Shown: one piece after another, positions 8,676 through 17,061 of the stretch
How positions within the stretch are numbered: the stretch's first letter is position 1
How the letters are laid out: each line of letters opens with the position of its first letter
Assembly: GCF_003491325.1 (NCBI RefSeq)
Contig: NZ_CP022881.1
Location: forward strand, 62,001-126,000
Source: Staphylococcus sp. M0911
GTDB lineage: Bacteria; Bacillota; Bacilli; Staphylococcales; Staphylococcaceae
DNA: 64,000 bases
Direction: 5' to 3'
Position numbers and translations under genes: made by a program
The notes under the pieces: model-generated
Told to the model about the DNA's origin: nothing
Seen by the model: only the letters and a program-made list of their open reading frames with translations
Database searches by the model: none

Positions 8676-9869
8676 ATGCCTAAAAAGTTATTTAGTATTG
8701 ATTTAAACAAGAAGATGGATCAACAAGCACATCCAGGACACAATCGATGGCATCCAGATATTCCAGCAGCATTTTCAGTAGATCCAGGAGAATCATTTAG
8801 AATGGAATGCTTAGATTGGACAGATGGGCAAGTAGCCAATAATGATGATCCAAGTGATATCAAACACGTGAACTTAAATCGTGTACATGTTTTAAGTGGT
8901 CCAGTGCATGTAAACAACGTACAACCGGGTGATTTACTTGTAGTAGATATCTTGGATATCGGTGTTTTTGATGAACATCAATGGGGGTTCAATGGTATTT
9001 TCGATAAAACAAATGGCGGCAGTTTCTTAGTTGACCATTATCCAAATGCACAGAAATCAATTTGGGATTTTAATGGTATTTATGCGACGAGTAGACATGT
9101 ACCAGGTGTTGAATTTGTAGGACAGATTCATCCAGGATTGATTGGTGTGGCACCTACTCAAGAGATGCTAGATGAATGGAATCGTCGCGAGAAAGAATTA
9201 GTGGATACGGATCCAAATCGTGAACCAGTCTTAGCTAACTTACCTGATACGGATGCGGTTGTGGCCGGAACCTTAACTGGTAAAGACTTTGATAGAGTGG
9301 CGAGAGAAGGTGCGCGTACTGTACCACCTCGTGAAAATGGTGGAAACTGTGATATTAAGAACTTATCAAAGGGCTCTCGTATCTATTTCCCTGTATTTGT
9401 TGAAGGCGCAAAACTTTCAGTCGGAGATTTACATTTCTCTCAAGGGGATGGAGAAATAACCTTCTGTGGTGGTATCGAAATGCCGGGATGGATTGATTTA
9501 AGAGTTAATGTTATTAAAAATGGTATGGAAAAATATCATATTAAAAAGAACCCTGCGTTTAAACCAGGACCAGTAATGCCGAATTATACAGATTATATTG
9601 TGTTTGAAGGTATTTCTGTAAATGAATTCAGTGGTAAACAAACATATCTAGATGCCAATACTGCGTACCGAAATGCGGTATTAAATGCAATTGAATTCCT
9701 AAAAACACGTGGATTTACAGGTGAACAAGCTTATATGTTATTAGGTACTGCACCGGTACAAGGTACAGTCGCAGGTATAGTGGACGTGCCTAATGCATGT
9801 TGTACGATTGCGATTCCAAGAGAGATCTTCAAAGATGACATCGTACCGAATTTGGAGCCTGATCAATAA
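8676..9869 (+). CDS. fmdA: Formamidase / acetamidase
   Basis: The 397-residue protein belongs to the FmdA/AmdA family. It contains HPGHNRWHPDIPAAFSV near the start, PGDLLVVDILDIG, a Gly-rich FAREGARTVPPRENGG-like segment (residues about 207-222) and FSQGDGEITFCGGIEM. The enzyme hydrolyses formamide or short amides to ammonia and the carboxylate in the cytosol. AAGGGGGAAGGG precedes ATG 8676. The stop codon TAA shares its last base with the ATG of fmdB, so the two genes form one transcription unit. Confidence 0.9.
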   Translation: MPKKLFSIDLNKKMDQQAHPGHNRWHPDIPAAFSVDPGESFRMECLDWTDGQVANNDDPSDIKHVNLNRVHVLSGPVHVNNVQPGDLLVVDILDIGVFDEHQWGFNGIFDKTNGGSFLVDHYPNAQKSIWDFNGIYATSRHVPGVEFVGQIHPGLIGVAPTQEMLDEWNRREKELVDTDPNREPVLANLPDTDAVVAGTLTGKDFDRVAREGARTVPPRENGGNCDIKNLSKGSRIYFPVFVEGAKLSVGDLHFSQGDGEITFCGGIEMPGWIDLRVNVIKNGMEKYHIKKNPAFKPGPVMPNYTDYIVFEGISVNEFSGKQTYLDANTAYRNAVLNAIEFLKTRGFTGEQAYMLLGTAPVQGTVAGIVDVPNACCTIAIPREIFKDDIVPNLEPDQ

Positions 9870-10135
9870 TGCCTCAATATACTTATGAATGTAAAGAATG
9901 TGGCGAATTTACCTTACGCCAATCTATGAAGGAACAACATGATATGGCAGAATGTCCACAATGTCATCATGATGCAAAGCGCGTATTCTCGACATTCCAA
10001 ACCTATAAAATGGATGGCAAACTGAAACAAAGAATTGAACGAGGGCAAACACCTCGCATCATGTCCAAAGATCAATTACCGAAAATGACACCAAGACCAA
10101 CCAAACAAAGCAGACCATGGATGGCAGATCATTAG
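9869..10135 (+). CDS. fmdB: FmdB-type zinc-ribbon protein
   Basis: The 88-residue protein starts PQYTYECKECGEFTLRQSM and has paired CxxC motifs (CKEC and CPQC), the FmdB/CxxC_CXXC_SSSS zinc ribbon, with a basic, proline-rich tail (TPRPTKQSRPWMADH). It overlaps the fmdA stop by one base. In Methylophilus, the FmdB homologue was proposed to regulate formamidase; here the overlap supports co-expression, but no function is shown. Confidence 0.85.
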   Translation: MPQYTYECKECGEFTLRQSMKEQHDMAECPQCHHDAKRVFSTFQTYKMDGKLKQRIERGQTPRIMSKDQLPKMTPRPTKQSRPWMADH

Positions 10136-10165
10136 TCTTTGTAGACAACCAAATGACATAATAAA

Positions 10166-10197
10166 AACCCTCCCACTACAGTTCATGTGAGAGGGTT
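10166..10197. terminator. Intrinsic terminator between convergent genes
   Basis: AACCCTCCCAC (10166-10176) pairs with GTGAGAGGGTT (10187-10197), with one mismatch. The T-rich tail (TTTATTAT) is on the minus strand, so it mainly serves the isochorismatase-like gene. Confidence 0.7.
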
Positions 10198-10219
10198 AAC
10201 TTATTAGGAAAAAGTGAGA

Positions 10220-10774
10220 TTATTTTAAGTTTGATAAAAATACAGTTGTAGTAGTAACTACTGCAAAGTTAGATAATGCTGAAATAAATGCGTTTTGTAC
10301 ATCTTTGGCCTCTGCCATTTGTCCTTTATATTCAAGGTTACATGTTGCAGTTGTATCTTCGATAAGAATAGGTTCATAACCTAATTCTGCAGCAGCTCGT
10401 GTTGTAGAATCGATAAACATGTGCGTCATCATACCAGTGATGACAAGTTGTTCGACGCCATATTCTTGTAATGTATCTTGTAACGTTGTTCCTAAAAAGC
10501 TATTAGGATACTGTTTTTCAATAACAATATCATCAGATTGTAGGTTAAACTTTTCATGGATTTCTATGCCATCTGTGCCAGCTTCAAACAAAGGTGCGTC
10601 CTCGGTATGATCAATGTGTTGAATATAAATAACAGGTCGTTCCAAGTGTTTGAATTTATCCTTTAATTGCACAGCGTTGTCTGTCGCAAGCTCTGGATTG
10701 ACTAAAGGATTTTTACCTCCTTCAAAGTAATCGTTTTGTATATCTATAATAATAAGTGCTTGTTTTTTGGTCAT
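10220..10774 (-). CDS. Isochorismatase-like cysteine hydrolase lacking the catalytic cysteine
   Basis: The 184-residue protein has the cysteine-hydrolase fold. The family triad is Asp-Lys-Cys. Asp11 (IIIDIQND) and Lys87 (VIEKQYPNSF) are present, but the position expected to be Cys in the GMMTHMC signature is Phe120 (codon TTT, read at 10415-10417). The rest of the signature (IDSTTRAA) is intact and the frame is open over the full family length. It is either a non-hydrolytic family member or an enzyme inactivated by one substitution. A ribosome site GGGGGAGATATC precedes the ATG. It is transcribed away from the Lrp-type regulator at 10891, which may control it. Confidence 0.85.
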   Translation of the reverse strand: MTKKQALIIIDIQNDYFEGGKNPLVNPELATDNAVQLKDKFKHLERPVIYIQHIDHTEDAPLFEAGTDGIEIHEKFNLQSDDIVIEKQYPNSFLGTTLQDTLQEYGVEQLVITGMMTHMFIDSTTRAAAELGYEPILIEDTTATCNLEYKGQMAEAKDVQNAFISALSNFAVVTTTTVFLSNLK

Positions 10775-10890
10775 GATATCTCCCCCTTAAATTTTTCTTA
10801 TTTCTAGCGTAAATCATTTTAAATAAGGTATAAATAGACTATTGAAAGAAATGACTATGAATGACTTTCACAATGAAAAGAGTGAGACAA

Positions 10891-11286
10891 ATGGATCAGA
10901 TAGATAGACAAATTATCGAATTATTAGAAGAAAATAGTCGATTAACGAATAAACAAATTGGTGATCAAGTGCATATGACAGGACAAGCAGTCGGTAGTAG
11001 GATTAATCAATTGATTGACACAGGTGTTATTAATCATTTCACGATTCGCAAATCATACCAGTCTACACAGTTCATCAGAATATTTTTGAATGGTGTATAT
11101 TTTGATCAAATAAAACAAATAACGATGGATTTTGATCATATTGAACAATTTTATAAAGTGAGTGGAGAAGCTTGTTTTATCGTATTAGCCCATTTCGATA
11201 ATAAAGAACTAGATCAATATTTAGAGAAAATATCAAATTATGCTCGATATACGGTGGAACACACAGTAGGTGAAAATTTAGTTTGA
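10891..11286 (+). CDS. Lrp/AsnC-family transcriptional regulator
   Basis: I chose ATG 10891 because the family starts MDQIDRQIIELLEENSRLTNKQIG; the longer frame from 10861 adds ten residues with no family counterpart. The 131-residue protein has an N-terminal winged helix-turn-helix (residues about 1-50, including MTGQAVGSRINQL) and a C-terminal ligand-binding region (YFDQIKQITMDFDHIEQFYKVSGEACFIVLAHF). It lies divergent to the isochorismatase-like gene, a typical target arrangement for this family. The ligand is unknown. Confidence 0.85.
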   Translation: MDQIDRQIIELLEENSRLTNKQIGDQVHMTGQAVGSRINQLIDTGVINHFTIRKSYQSTQFIRIFLNGVYFDQIKQITMDFDHIEQFYKVSGEACFIVLAHFDNKELDQYLEKISNYARYTVEHTVGENLV

Positions 11287-11402
11287 AATGAGACGTTGTA
11301 AGCTGGTAAATCGTATATAAAATACAAATATATATTGACTATTTTTATAGAATAAGGTAACTTTTGATTCTTACATAAAGATGAGAAATGAGTTGGAAAT
11401 GA

Positions 11403-11966
11403 ATGTCAAAAAGTAGAGTTGAAGCATTTAGTGATGGCGTTATAACCATTATTATTACGATATTAGTATTAGAACTTAAATTACCAGAACATCATCATAG
11501 TTTAGAAGCTATTTTAGAATTGAAATATAACTTTATAGCGTATGCAGTTAGCTTTATAGCCATTGCAACAATTTGGATTAGTCATCATCATTTATTAAAC
11601 CAAATTAGTGAAATCAACAATAAAATATTATGGACGAATATTAATTTCCTTTTTTGGTTATCACTACTACCAACCATCACTGCATGGTTTGGTCATGATA
11701 TTATGTCATGGCAAGCAGCGTTATTGTATAACATAGATATTATCGCGTTTAATTTGTCATTCATGTTACTAAGAAACCAAGTAATTAAACTATCACCTAA
11801 AACGCAAAATCATCATTTGAGTGAAACAAGAGTCAAAGAAATGATTTCATTTGCTAACAATGTTATCACATTGATCATTTCCTTTTTCTTCCCACCGTAT
11901 GCACTCATTGGATTGTTACTTAATATCTTAATATGGGTGATCCCATTTCATAAACAACATTCATAA
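11403..11966 (+). CDS. TMEM175-like (DUF1211) potassium channel family protein
   Basis: The 187-residue membrane protein begins MSKSRVEAFSDGVITIIITILVLELK, with the FSDGV motif in helix 1 that defines bacterial TMEM175 channels. It has the conserved TIWISHHHLLNQI segment after helix 3 and about five to six membrane helices. Family members form tetrameric potassium-permeable pores. The N-terminal repeat is fully present; physiological role here is unknown. A terminator follows at 11986. Confidence 0.85.
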   Translation: MSKSRVEAFSDGVITIIITILVLELKLPEHHHSLEAILELKYNFIAYAVSFIAIATIWISHHHLLNQISEINNKILWTNINFLFWLSLLPTITAWFGHDIMSWQAALLYNIDIIAFNLSFMLLRNQVIKLSPKTQNHHLSETRVKEMISFANNVITLIISFFFPPYALIGLLLNILIWVIPFHKQHS

Positions 11967-11985
11967 ATGATAGGTCGAAAATAAG

Positions 11986-12031
11986 CCTGTTCTAATACGG
12001 ATATGACTCCTTATTAGAATAGGTATTTTTT
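11986..12031 (+). terminator. Intrinsic terminator
   Basis: CCTGTTCTAATA (11986-11997) pairs with TATTAGAATAGG (12012-12023), with one G-U pair, followed by TATTTTTTA. Confidence 0.8.
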
Positions 12032-12229
12032 ATTGTGCTAAAACAGTCGTCCGAATGAGATTGTTTATTTTTACTTTAGAAATCAAATCTTTTGTAATTT
12101 AGAAAAATTTTTCTCATAATAAACGGATAGGTGTCCGAATAAAATTTTTAAGGACATTGAATGACTTTTACAATCGATTGGGTCAATGGTTGACGTATCA
12201 AACAGAGTCTATATAAAAGGAGTATATTA

Positions 12230-13168
12230 ATGATGAAGAAAATAGATTTACATTCACATTACCTATCACCTGGGTTTGTGAAATTTTTAGATGATTATTT
12301 TGATGGTAAAGGAGACGGTGTACCAACGCCAGCATTCTCTGTCGATGACTATTTGAAATTAATGGCAGAAGAAGACATTGATTATGGTGTGCTTTCTATT
12401 TCAAGCCCCCATTTGAGTGCTGCACCAGATGAAGTGATGCTTGAACTCACAGAAGAAGTTAATGCCTATGCTGAAGATTTACATCATGCACATAGTGATC
12501 AATTAGGTTACTTTGCTTCATTACCACTACCATTAGTTGATGAAAGTATTCGCATGATTGACCATGCTTTAGATGAACAACACGCTCTTGGGTTTACATT
12601 GCCAACGAATGCACGTGGTATTTATCTAGGAGATGACCGTTTAGACCAAGTGTTAGCGAAATTGAATGAACGACAAGCGACCGTAGCAATTCATCCTAAT
12701 GAGCCTAAACCAGTGAATGAATCCATTAAAGCACAAATTTTATCACCATTAATGGAATTCTTTTTCGATACTACACGTACAATCATTTTTATGAGTCAAA
12801 ACAATGTATTTAGTAAGTATCCTAATATTAAATGGATTGTACCGCATAGTGGTGCATTATTACCTGTCATTGCGCAACGTGTTAATATTGGTAATAAAAT
12901 GTTTAACGTTGAAAATGGTCCAGATGATATTGAACAAGTGATGCAAAGTTTATACTTTGATTTAGCAGGTATGGTTTTACCACATCAACTTCCAACCTTA
13001 TTAAAAATGGTAGATGAAAATAAAATCGTATATGGTGCAGATGCGCCTTTTACAACAGATCAAGTCATTAAGCACTTAGTTAAAGATATTGAATCTACAG
13101 ATTTACTAACAGAAGAGCAAAAAGAAAAATTCTTACATCGCAATGCGAGTCAATTATTAGGATTTTAA
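12230..13168 (+). CDS. Amidohydrolase family protein (ACMSD-like)
   Basis: The 312-residue protein has the metal-binding start KKIDLHSHYLSP (HxH motif), a central AIHPNEP, the PHSGALLPVIAQR segment and the C-terminal YGADAPF aspartate of the amidohydrolase_2 group, which includes decarboxylases such as ACMSD as well as hydrolases. The substrate is unknown. AAAGGAG at 12216-12222 supports the first of two adjacent ATG codons. A second, distantly related amidohydrolase is encoded at 19484-20452. A terminator separates it from the convergent monooxygenase genes. Confidence 0.8.
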   Translation: MMKKIDLHSHYLSPGFVKFLDDYFDGKGDGVPTPAFSVDDYLKLMAEEDIDYGVLSISSPHLSAAPDEVMLELTEEVNAYAEDLHHAHSDQLGYFASLPLPLVDESIRMIDHALDEQHALGFTLPTNARGIYLGDDRLDQVLAKLNERQATVAIHPNEPKPVNESIKAQILSPLMEFFFDTTRTIIFMSQNNVFSKYPNIKWIVPHSGALLPVIAQRVNIGNKMFNVENGPDDIEQVMQSLYFDLAGMVLPHQLPTLLKMVDENKIVYGADAPFTTDQVIKHLVKDIESTDLLTEEQKEKFLHRNASQLLGF

Positions 13169-13180
13169 AATAAAGCTAAC

Positions 13181-13213
13181 AAAGGAGCCTTCCAATTGGA
13201 ACGCTCCTTTTTA
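13181..13213. terminator. Bidirectional intrinsic terminator
   Basis: AAAGGAGCCTTCC (13181-13193) pairs with GGAACGCTCCTTT (13198-13210), one mismatch, followed by TTT. Confidence 0.8.
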
Positions 13214-13220
13214 TATTATT

Positions 13221-14380
13221 TTAATTTGTGCCATCTAATTCCTTATTAGAAAGAACCTCCGCAAAGTCATACGGTGAACGATCACTTAAATGTTTGCCTA
13301 ACATTTGGTCGGCTCTTGCAGCAGCTTTTTCACTACGTGGGAATAAAGCTTGTTCATATTGTGCGAATGCTGTTTCAATATCATTAGGATGTTCAATAAT
13401 TGCTTGTGCTAATTCGGATCCGTCAAACATCGCTAAATTAGCACCTTCACCAGCTGGTGTCATGACATGTGCTGCATCACCTAAAATCGTAACTCCAGGT
13501 ACACGATCCCATTGATGACCTACAGGTAAGGCATGTATTTTACGTAGAATTGGACCTTTTTCACTTTCAGTGATCAGTGCTAATAAGTCATTGTGCCATT
13601 GGTCAAATTGATCAGCTAATTGTTTAAGTGCAACGTTAGAATTATTAAAATCAATTTGATCTAATTCTGCCTCTGTTTGTCTTAAAGCAATATAAGTGTG
13701 AATGACATTTCCTGGTTCGCGATGTGCTTGGATCCCTTTACCAGGTGCAAGAGCATACATAGCGCCTTGACCTACTATATTGGCTGCGGAAGGATGTTGA
13801 TTGTCTACATCATATAAATACGTTTCAATTAATGATGTACCTACGTATTGAGGTTTAGCATCAGAGACTAAAGGACGTATCTTAGAGAAAGTACCATCTG
13901 CGCCGACAAGGATTTGGGTTGTTACCGTTGTTCCATCAGCAAAGGAAAGTCGGTGTTGGCCGTGCTCTAAACTTTGAATGTCTGTTAATTTTTTATCCCA
14001 TTGGATGGTATTCGGTTTAAGTGATTGGAGTAGTATTTGTCGTAAGTCACCGCGAAGTACTTCAGGGCGTCCATGATTACCATAATCTGGGATATCTACA
14101 ATAGTATTGCCGTCTTTATCAATACTTTAGCAGCTGCACCGCCATCATGGATAATTGATTGGAATTGGTCGAAAAGCCCGGCTCTTTGTAATGCGATTTG
14201 ACCGTCACGTTCATGGATGTCTAACTGCCCACCTTGCGTGCGTGATTCAGCTGAAGGTTCTTTTTCGTAAATTGTCACTGGGATAGAATTTAATTGCAGT
14301 ACGCGGGCAAGTGTAAGTCCACCAAGCCCCGCACCGATAATTGTAATGTGATTGCTTTCAGTTTGAGACATCATATTCAT
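13221..14380 (-). pseudogene. TetX-like FAD monooxygenase broken by one frameshift
   Basis: The N-terminal part (from 14380) has the FAD-binding IIGAGLGGLTLARVLQ and GGQLDIHERDGQIAL motifs, then changes frame near 14121-14126, within GTATT on the minus strand, and stops at 14096. The correct frame resumes immediately (DKDGNTIVDIPDYGNHGRPEVLRGD in two pieces) and stays open through ILVGADGTFSKIRP and GDAAHVMTPAGEGANLA to the stop at 13221. I read the whole 14120-13760 stretch codon by codon and found no other stop. A single lost base explains the damage, compared with the intact neighbouring copy at 14421-15569. The decay is therefore recent, or could be a sequencing error. Confidence 0.85.
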
Positions 14381-14420
14381 TCCTTTTCTTTTTTAATTAA
14401 TGAATCTAAAATAGCTATAT

Positions 14421-15569
14421 TTATTTTCCATCAAGTGTTTCAGTTAAGATTTCGGCTAATTGATATGGTGTGTTCTCTCCTAATAAGATATCTAAGAATT
14501 GGTCTGCATGTGCTGCAGCCTTTTCACTTCGTGGAAACATGTCTTTTTCATAACTTGCAATGGCTTGATTGATATCGTTTGGGTGGTTTGCAATTGCTTG
14601 TCCTAACATGGCGCCATCGTACATCGCTAAATTAGCACCTTCTCCTGCAGGTGGCATTAAATGAGCTGCATCACCAATCAATGTGACGCCTTTCATTGGA
14701 TTCCAGCGATGCCCTATTGGCAATGCATAGACTTTACGTAACACAGGCTGACGTTCTGTTTGATTGATGAGTGCTGTTAATGATTCAGGCCATCCATCAA
14801 ACTCTGATTCGATATGCTTAATTACATGTTGAGTATCGTTAAAGTTGATTTGATTAAACCATTCCTTTGAACGTTGTAAAGTGACATAGGTATGAATAAC
14901 CTGATTGGGTTCACGATGTGCTTGAAGCCCTTTACCGGGTGCGAGTGCATACATAGCACCATCACCAACCATTGCTGCTGTATCCGAATATTTTTCATCA
15001 ACATTATAAAGATAAGTTTCAACTGAAGCTACACCAGTATACTCAGGTTGAGCCTCTGATAAGATTGGTCTCACTTTAGAGAAAGCACCATCTGCTCCTA
15101 CGAGCATATGTGTCGTAGTTGTTGTGCCATCTTCAAATGACAATTCATAGTACCCTTCGGAAAGTGTAGTGACAGACTTCAATTTTTTGTTCCATTGAAT
15201 CATATGGTCAGGTAATGCGTTAAGTAAAATGTCACGTAAATCACCTCGTAGTACTTCAGGTCGACCGTGAGTACCATCATCAGGATTATCTAGGAGAATA
15301 CGGCCTTCTTGATTAATTACTCGAGATGCTTCGCCGCCATCTTGAATAATAGCTTGAAAGGCTTCTGTTAAATTTGCTATTTCAAGAGCAATTTGACCAT
15401 CACGTTCATGGATATCTAACTTTCCACCTTGTGTTCTTACATTTGCTGAAGCTTCACCTTCATATATGACTACAGGAATATGGTTTAAGTAAAGTACGCG
15501 CGCTAAGATGAGTCCTCCCATCCCCGCACCGATAATTGTGACTGGTTCTTGTTTATTAAAATTCGTCAT
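14421..15569 (-). CDS. TetX-like FAD-dependent monooxygenase
   Basis: The 382-residue protein has the dinucleotide-binding motif IIGAGMGGLILARVL, GGKLDIHERDGQIALE, LRGDLRDILLNALP with IQWNKKL, the DG motif LVGADGAFSKVRP and the second FAD motif IGDAAHLMPPAGEGANLAMYDG. The order and wording resemble the TetX group of class A flavin monooxygenases, which hydroxylate tetracyclines, but family membership alone does not show that activity. It is the upstream partner of a tandem duplication; only 40 bp separate it from the broken copy, and the two share most of their sequence. It has a GAGAGGTAAATT ribosome region. Confidence 0.85.
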   Translation of the reverse strand: MTNFNKQEPVTIIGAGMGGLILARVLYLNHIPVVIYEGEASANVRTQGGKLDIHERDGQIALEIANLTEAFQAIIQDGGEASRVINQEGRILLDNPDDGTHGRPEVLRGDLRDILLNALPDHMIQWNKKLKSVTTLSEGYYELSFEDGTTTTTHMLVGADGAFSKVRPILSEAQPEYTGVASVETYLYNVDEKYSDTAAMVGDGAMYALAPGKGLQAHREPNQVIHTYVTLQRSKEWFNQINFNDTQHVIKHIESEFDGWPESLTALINQTERQPVLRKVYALPIGHRWNPMKGVTLIGDAAHLMPPAGEGANLAMYDGAMLGQAIANHPNDINQAIASYEKDMFPRSEKAAAHADQFLDILLGENTPYQLAEILTETLDGK

Positions 15570-15890
15570 AATTTACCTCTCTTTAAAAAATGATTTTGTT
15601 TTCAAAAGAAAAATCAAAATATATAAAATGTCTTGTACATTATAAAGAGACTGATGTTATAGATACAACAAACAAGTTAAACATCATTGTAGGAAAATCA
15701 ACATATTGTTTGAAAATGTAGAACAATGATTTTTGGTTATTTAATAAAGCGGTGGTCATTATGGAATGATATATGTATCGTTTATTAGAGTAGAGTCAAG
15801 AGGATATAAGTCTATTCAGCTACTCTGTTTAGTGATAAGATGTAAGCAATATATTGTGATATAGGACGTGTCAGTAAGGGGTAAGGACGT
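15570..15890. other. Divergent intergenic region
   Basis: A/T-rich region between the minus-strand monooxygenases and rbsR. A strong AAGGGGTAAGG ribosome site lies just before rbsR. I see no clear palindromic operator or open frame. Confidence 0.4.
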
Positions 15891-16880
15891 ATGAAACGAG
15901 TATCAATTAAAGATGTGGCGAAAGAAGCGGGCGTATCAGTAACGACGGTGTCGCACATTTTAAATCAAAATGAAACAAGGTTCTCTAAAGAAACCATTCA
16001 AAAGGTATTATTAGCGAAAGACCGTTTAGGCTATATTCCCAATAAAAATGCCCAACAACTCAGAGGCCAAACAAGAAAGTTAATAGGTGTTGTCTTGCCT
16101 AACTTAACCAATCCATTCTTCTCTGCGATGATGCAAAGAATGGATGATTGTAAAGCAGATGACGTTGATCTATGTTTTATAGCAACATCAAGTACAGACT
16201 TCAAAGATAATATTCAACATCTTGTAGAACGTGGCATAGATGGTCTCGTTATCGGACGATATGTGAATGATCCACATCAATTAAATGATTATCTTAGTAA
16301 ACATCATGTACCATATGTCTTACTAGATCAAAGTGAAGACCAAGGTTATACCGATATTATTAGAACCAATGAAATAGAGGGGGGTCAGACTGCCGCCCGA
16401 CATCTTATCGATTTGGGACATCAACAGTTAGCGATTATTCAACCTCACGAGCTGATGGCTAATATGAAAGATCGAGTGAAGGGATTTGAACATACGTGTC
16501 AAAGTCATCAGTTGCCAGCCCCTGTCAGAATTTGTACTGAATTGTCTAAAGCGGGGGGACGTGACATTGCTACAAAACTGTTTGAGCATCATGTTACGGG
16601 TGTCTTTGCGATAAATGATGAATTAGCGATTGGATGCATACGTGGTTTAACAGAATGTGGTAAATCAGTACCGGATGATTTGTCGGTTGTTGGCTATGAT
16701 GATATAGACATGGCAGGTTATATGACACCAGCACTCACAACTATTGCCCAATCGGTCGATGACATTGTTCATATCTCGTTGCAATTAATTACCGATAAAA
16801 TCAATGGCAGACTACATGAAAATAAAAGAGTAGAACTGCCTACTCAATTGATTCAACGAGAAACGACACGACAATTATAA
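15891..16880 (+). CDS. rbsR: RbsR, LacI-family ribose repressor
   Basis: The 329-residue protein has a LacI helix-turn-helix (SIKDVAKEAGVSVTTVSHILNQ, residues about 4-25), the hinge (RLGYIPNKNAQQLRGQ) and a periplasmic-binding-protein-like sensor domain beginning LIGVVLPNLTNPFF. The sensor includes FAINDELAIGCIRGL and the SVVGYDDIDMAGYMTP signature. It has its own terminator and sits directly upstream of rbsU-rbsD-rbsK, whose promoter carries a palindrome suited to a LacI-type dimer at 17002-17021. The ribose assignment rests on that context. Confidence 0.9.
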   Translation: MKRVSIKDVAKEAGVSVTTVSHILNQNETRFSKETIQKVLLAKDRLGYIPNKNAQQLRGQTRKLIGVVLPNLTNPFFSAMMQRMDDCKADDVDLCFIATSSTDFKDNIQHLVERGIDGLVIGRYVNDPHQLNDYLSKHHVPYVLLDQSEDQGYTDIIRTNEIEGGQTAARHLIDLGHQQLAIIQPHELMANMKDRVKGFEHTCQSHQLPAPVRICTELSKAGGRDIATKLFEHHVTGVFAINDELAIGCIRGLTECGKSVPDDLSVVGYDDIDMAGYMTPALTTIAQSVDDIVHISLQLITDKINGRLHENKRVELPTQLIQRETTRQL

Positions 16881-16916
16881 AGATTGCCCCAAAATTAAAT
16901 AGTGATGTATACATAC

Positions 16917-16954
16917 AAGCCATACAATCAGTCATTGATAAGTATGGCTTTTTT
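16917..16954 (+). terminator. Intrinsic terminator of rbsR
   Basis: AAGCCATAC (16917-16925) pairs perfectly with GTATGGCTT (16942-16950), followed by TTTT. Confidence 0.8.
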
Positions 16955-16964
16955 ATCGTGTTTA

Positions 16965-16978
16965 AGAAAGCGTATACA
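16965..16978 (+). promoter_or_regulatory. Candidate cre (CcpA) site before rbsU
   Basis: AGAAAGCGTATACA matches the Bacillus cre pattern TGNAANCGNWNNCW at all but the first base. It overlaps the -35 region (TATACA, 16974-16979) of the rbsU promoter, a position where CcpA would block transcription. This is consistent with glucose repression of ribose uptake. Confidence 0.4.
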
Positions 16979-16995
16979 TTTACAAATAGAAGTGC

Positions 16996-17021
16996 TATAA
17001 TTTAGTAAAACGTTTTACTAA
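16996..17021 (+). promoter_or_regulatory. rbsU promoter -10 and palindromic RbsR operator
   Basis: TATAAT at 16996-17001 is a perfect -10. It is followed directly by TTAGTAAAACGTTTTACTAA (17002-17021), a perfect 20-bp palindrome with the central CG step typical of LacI-family operators. The operator covers the expected start of transcription, so bound RbsR would block initiation. Confidence 0.8.
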
Positions 17022-17061
17022 ACGCAACAGATAAAAAATATATCAATAGAGGTGTTGAATC

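Noticed and set aside
9869..10135. FmdB as a ribosomal or Rpo zinc-ribbon protein
   Set aside because: The MPQYTYECKECG start and the overlap with fmdA match FmdB better.
14294..14572. 92-residue plus-strand frame across the monooxygenase junction
   Set aside because: It is antisense to the ends of the two monooxygenase copies, with no ribosome site.
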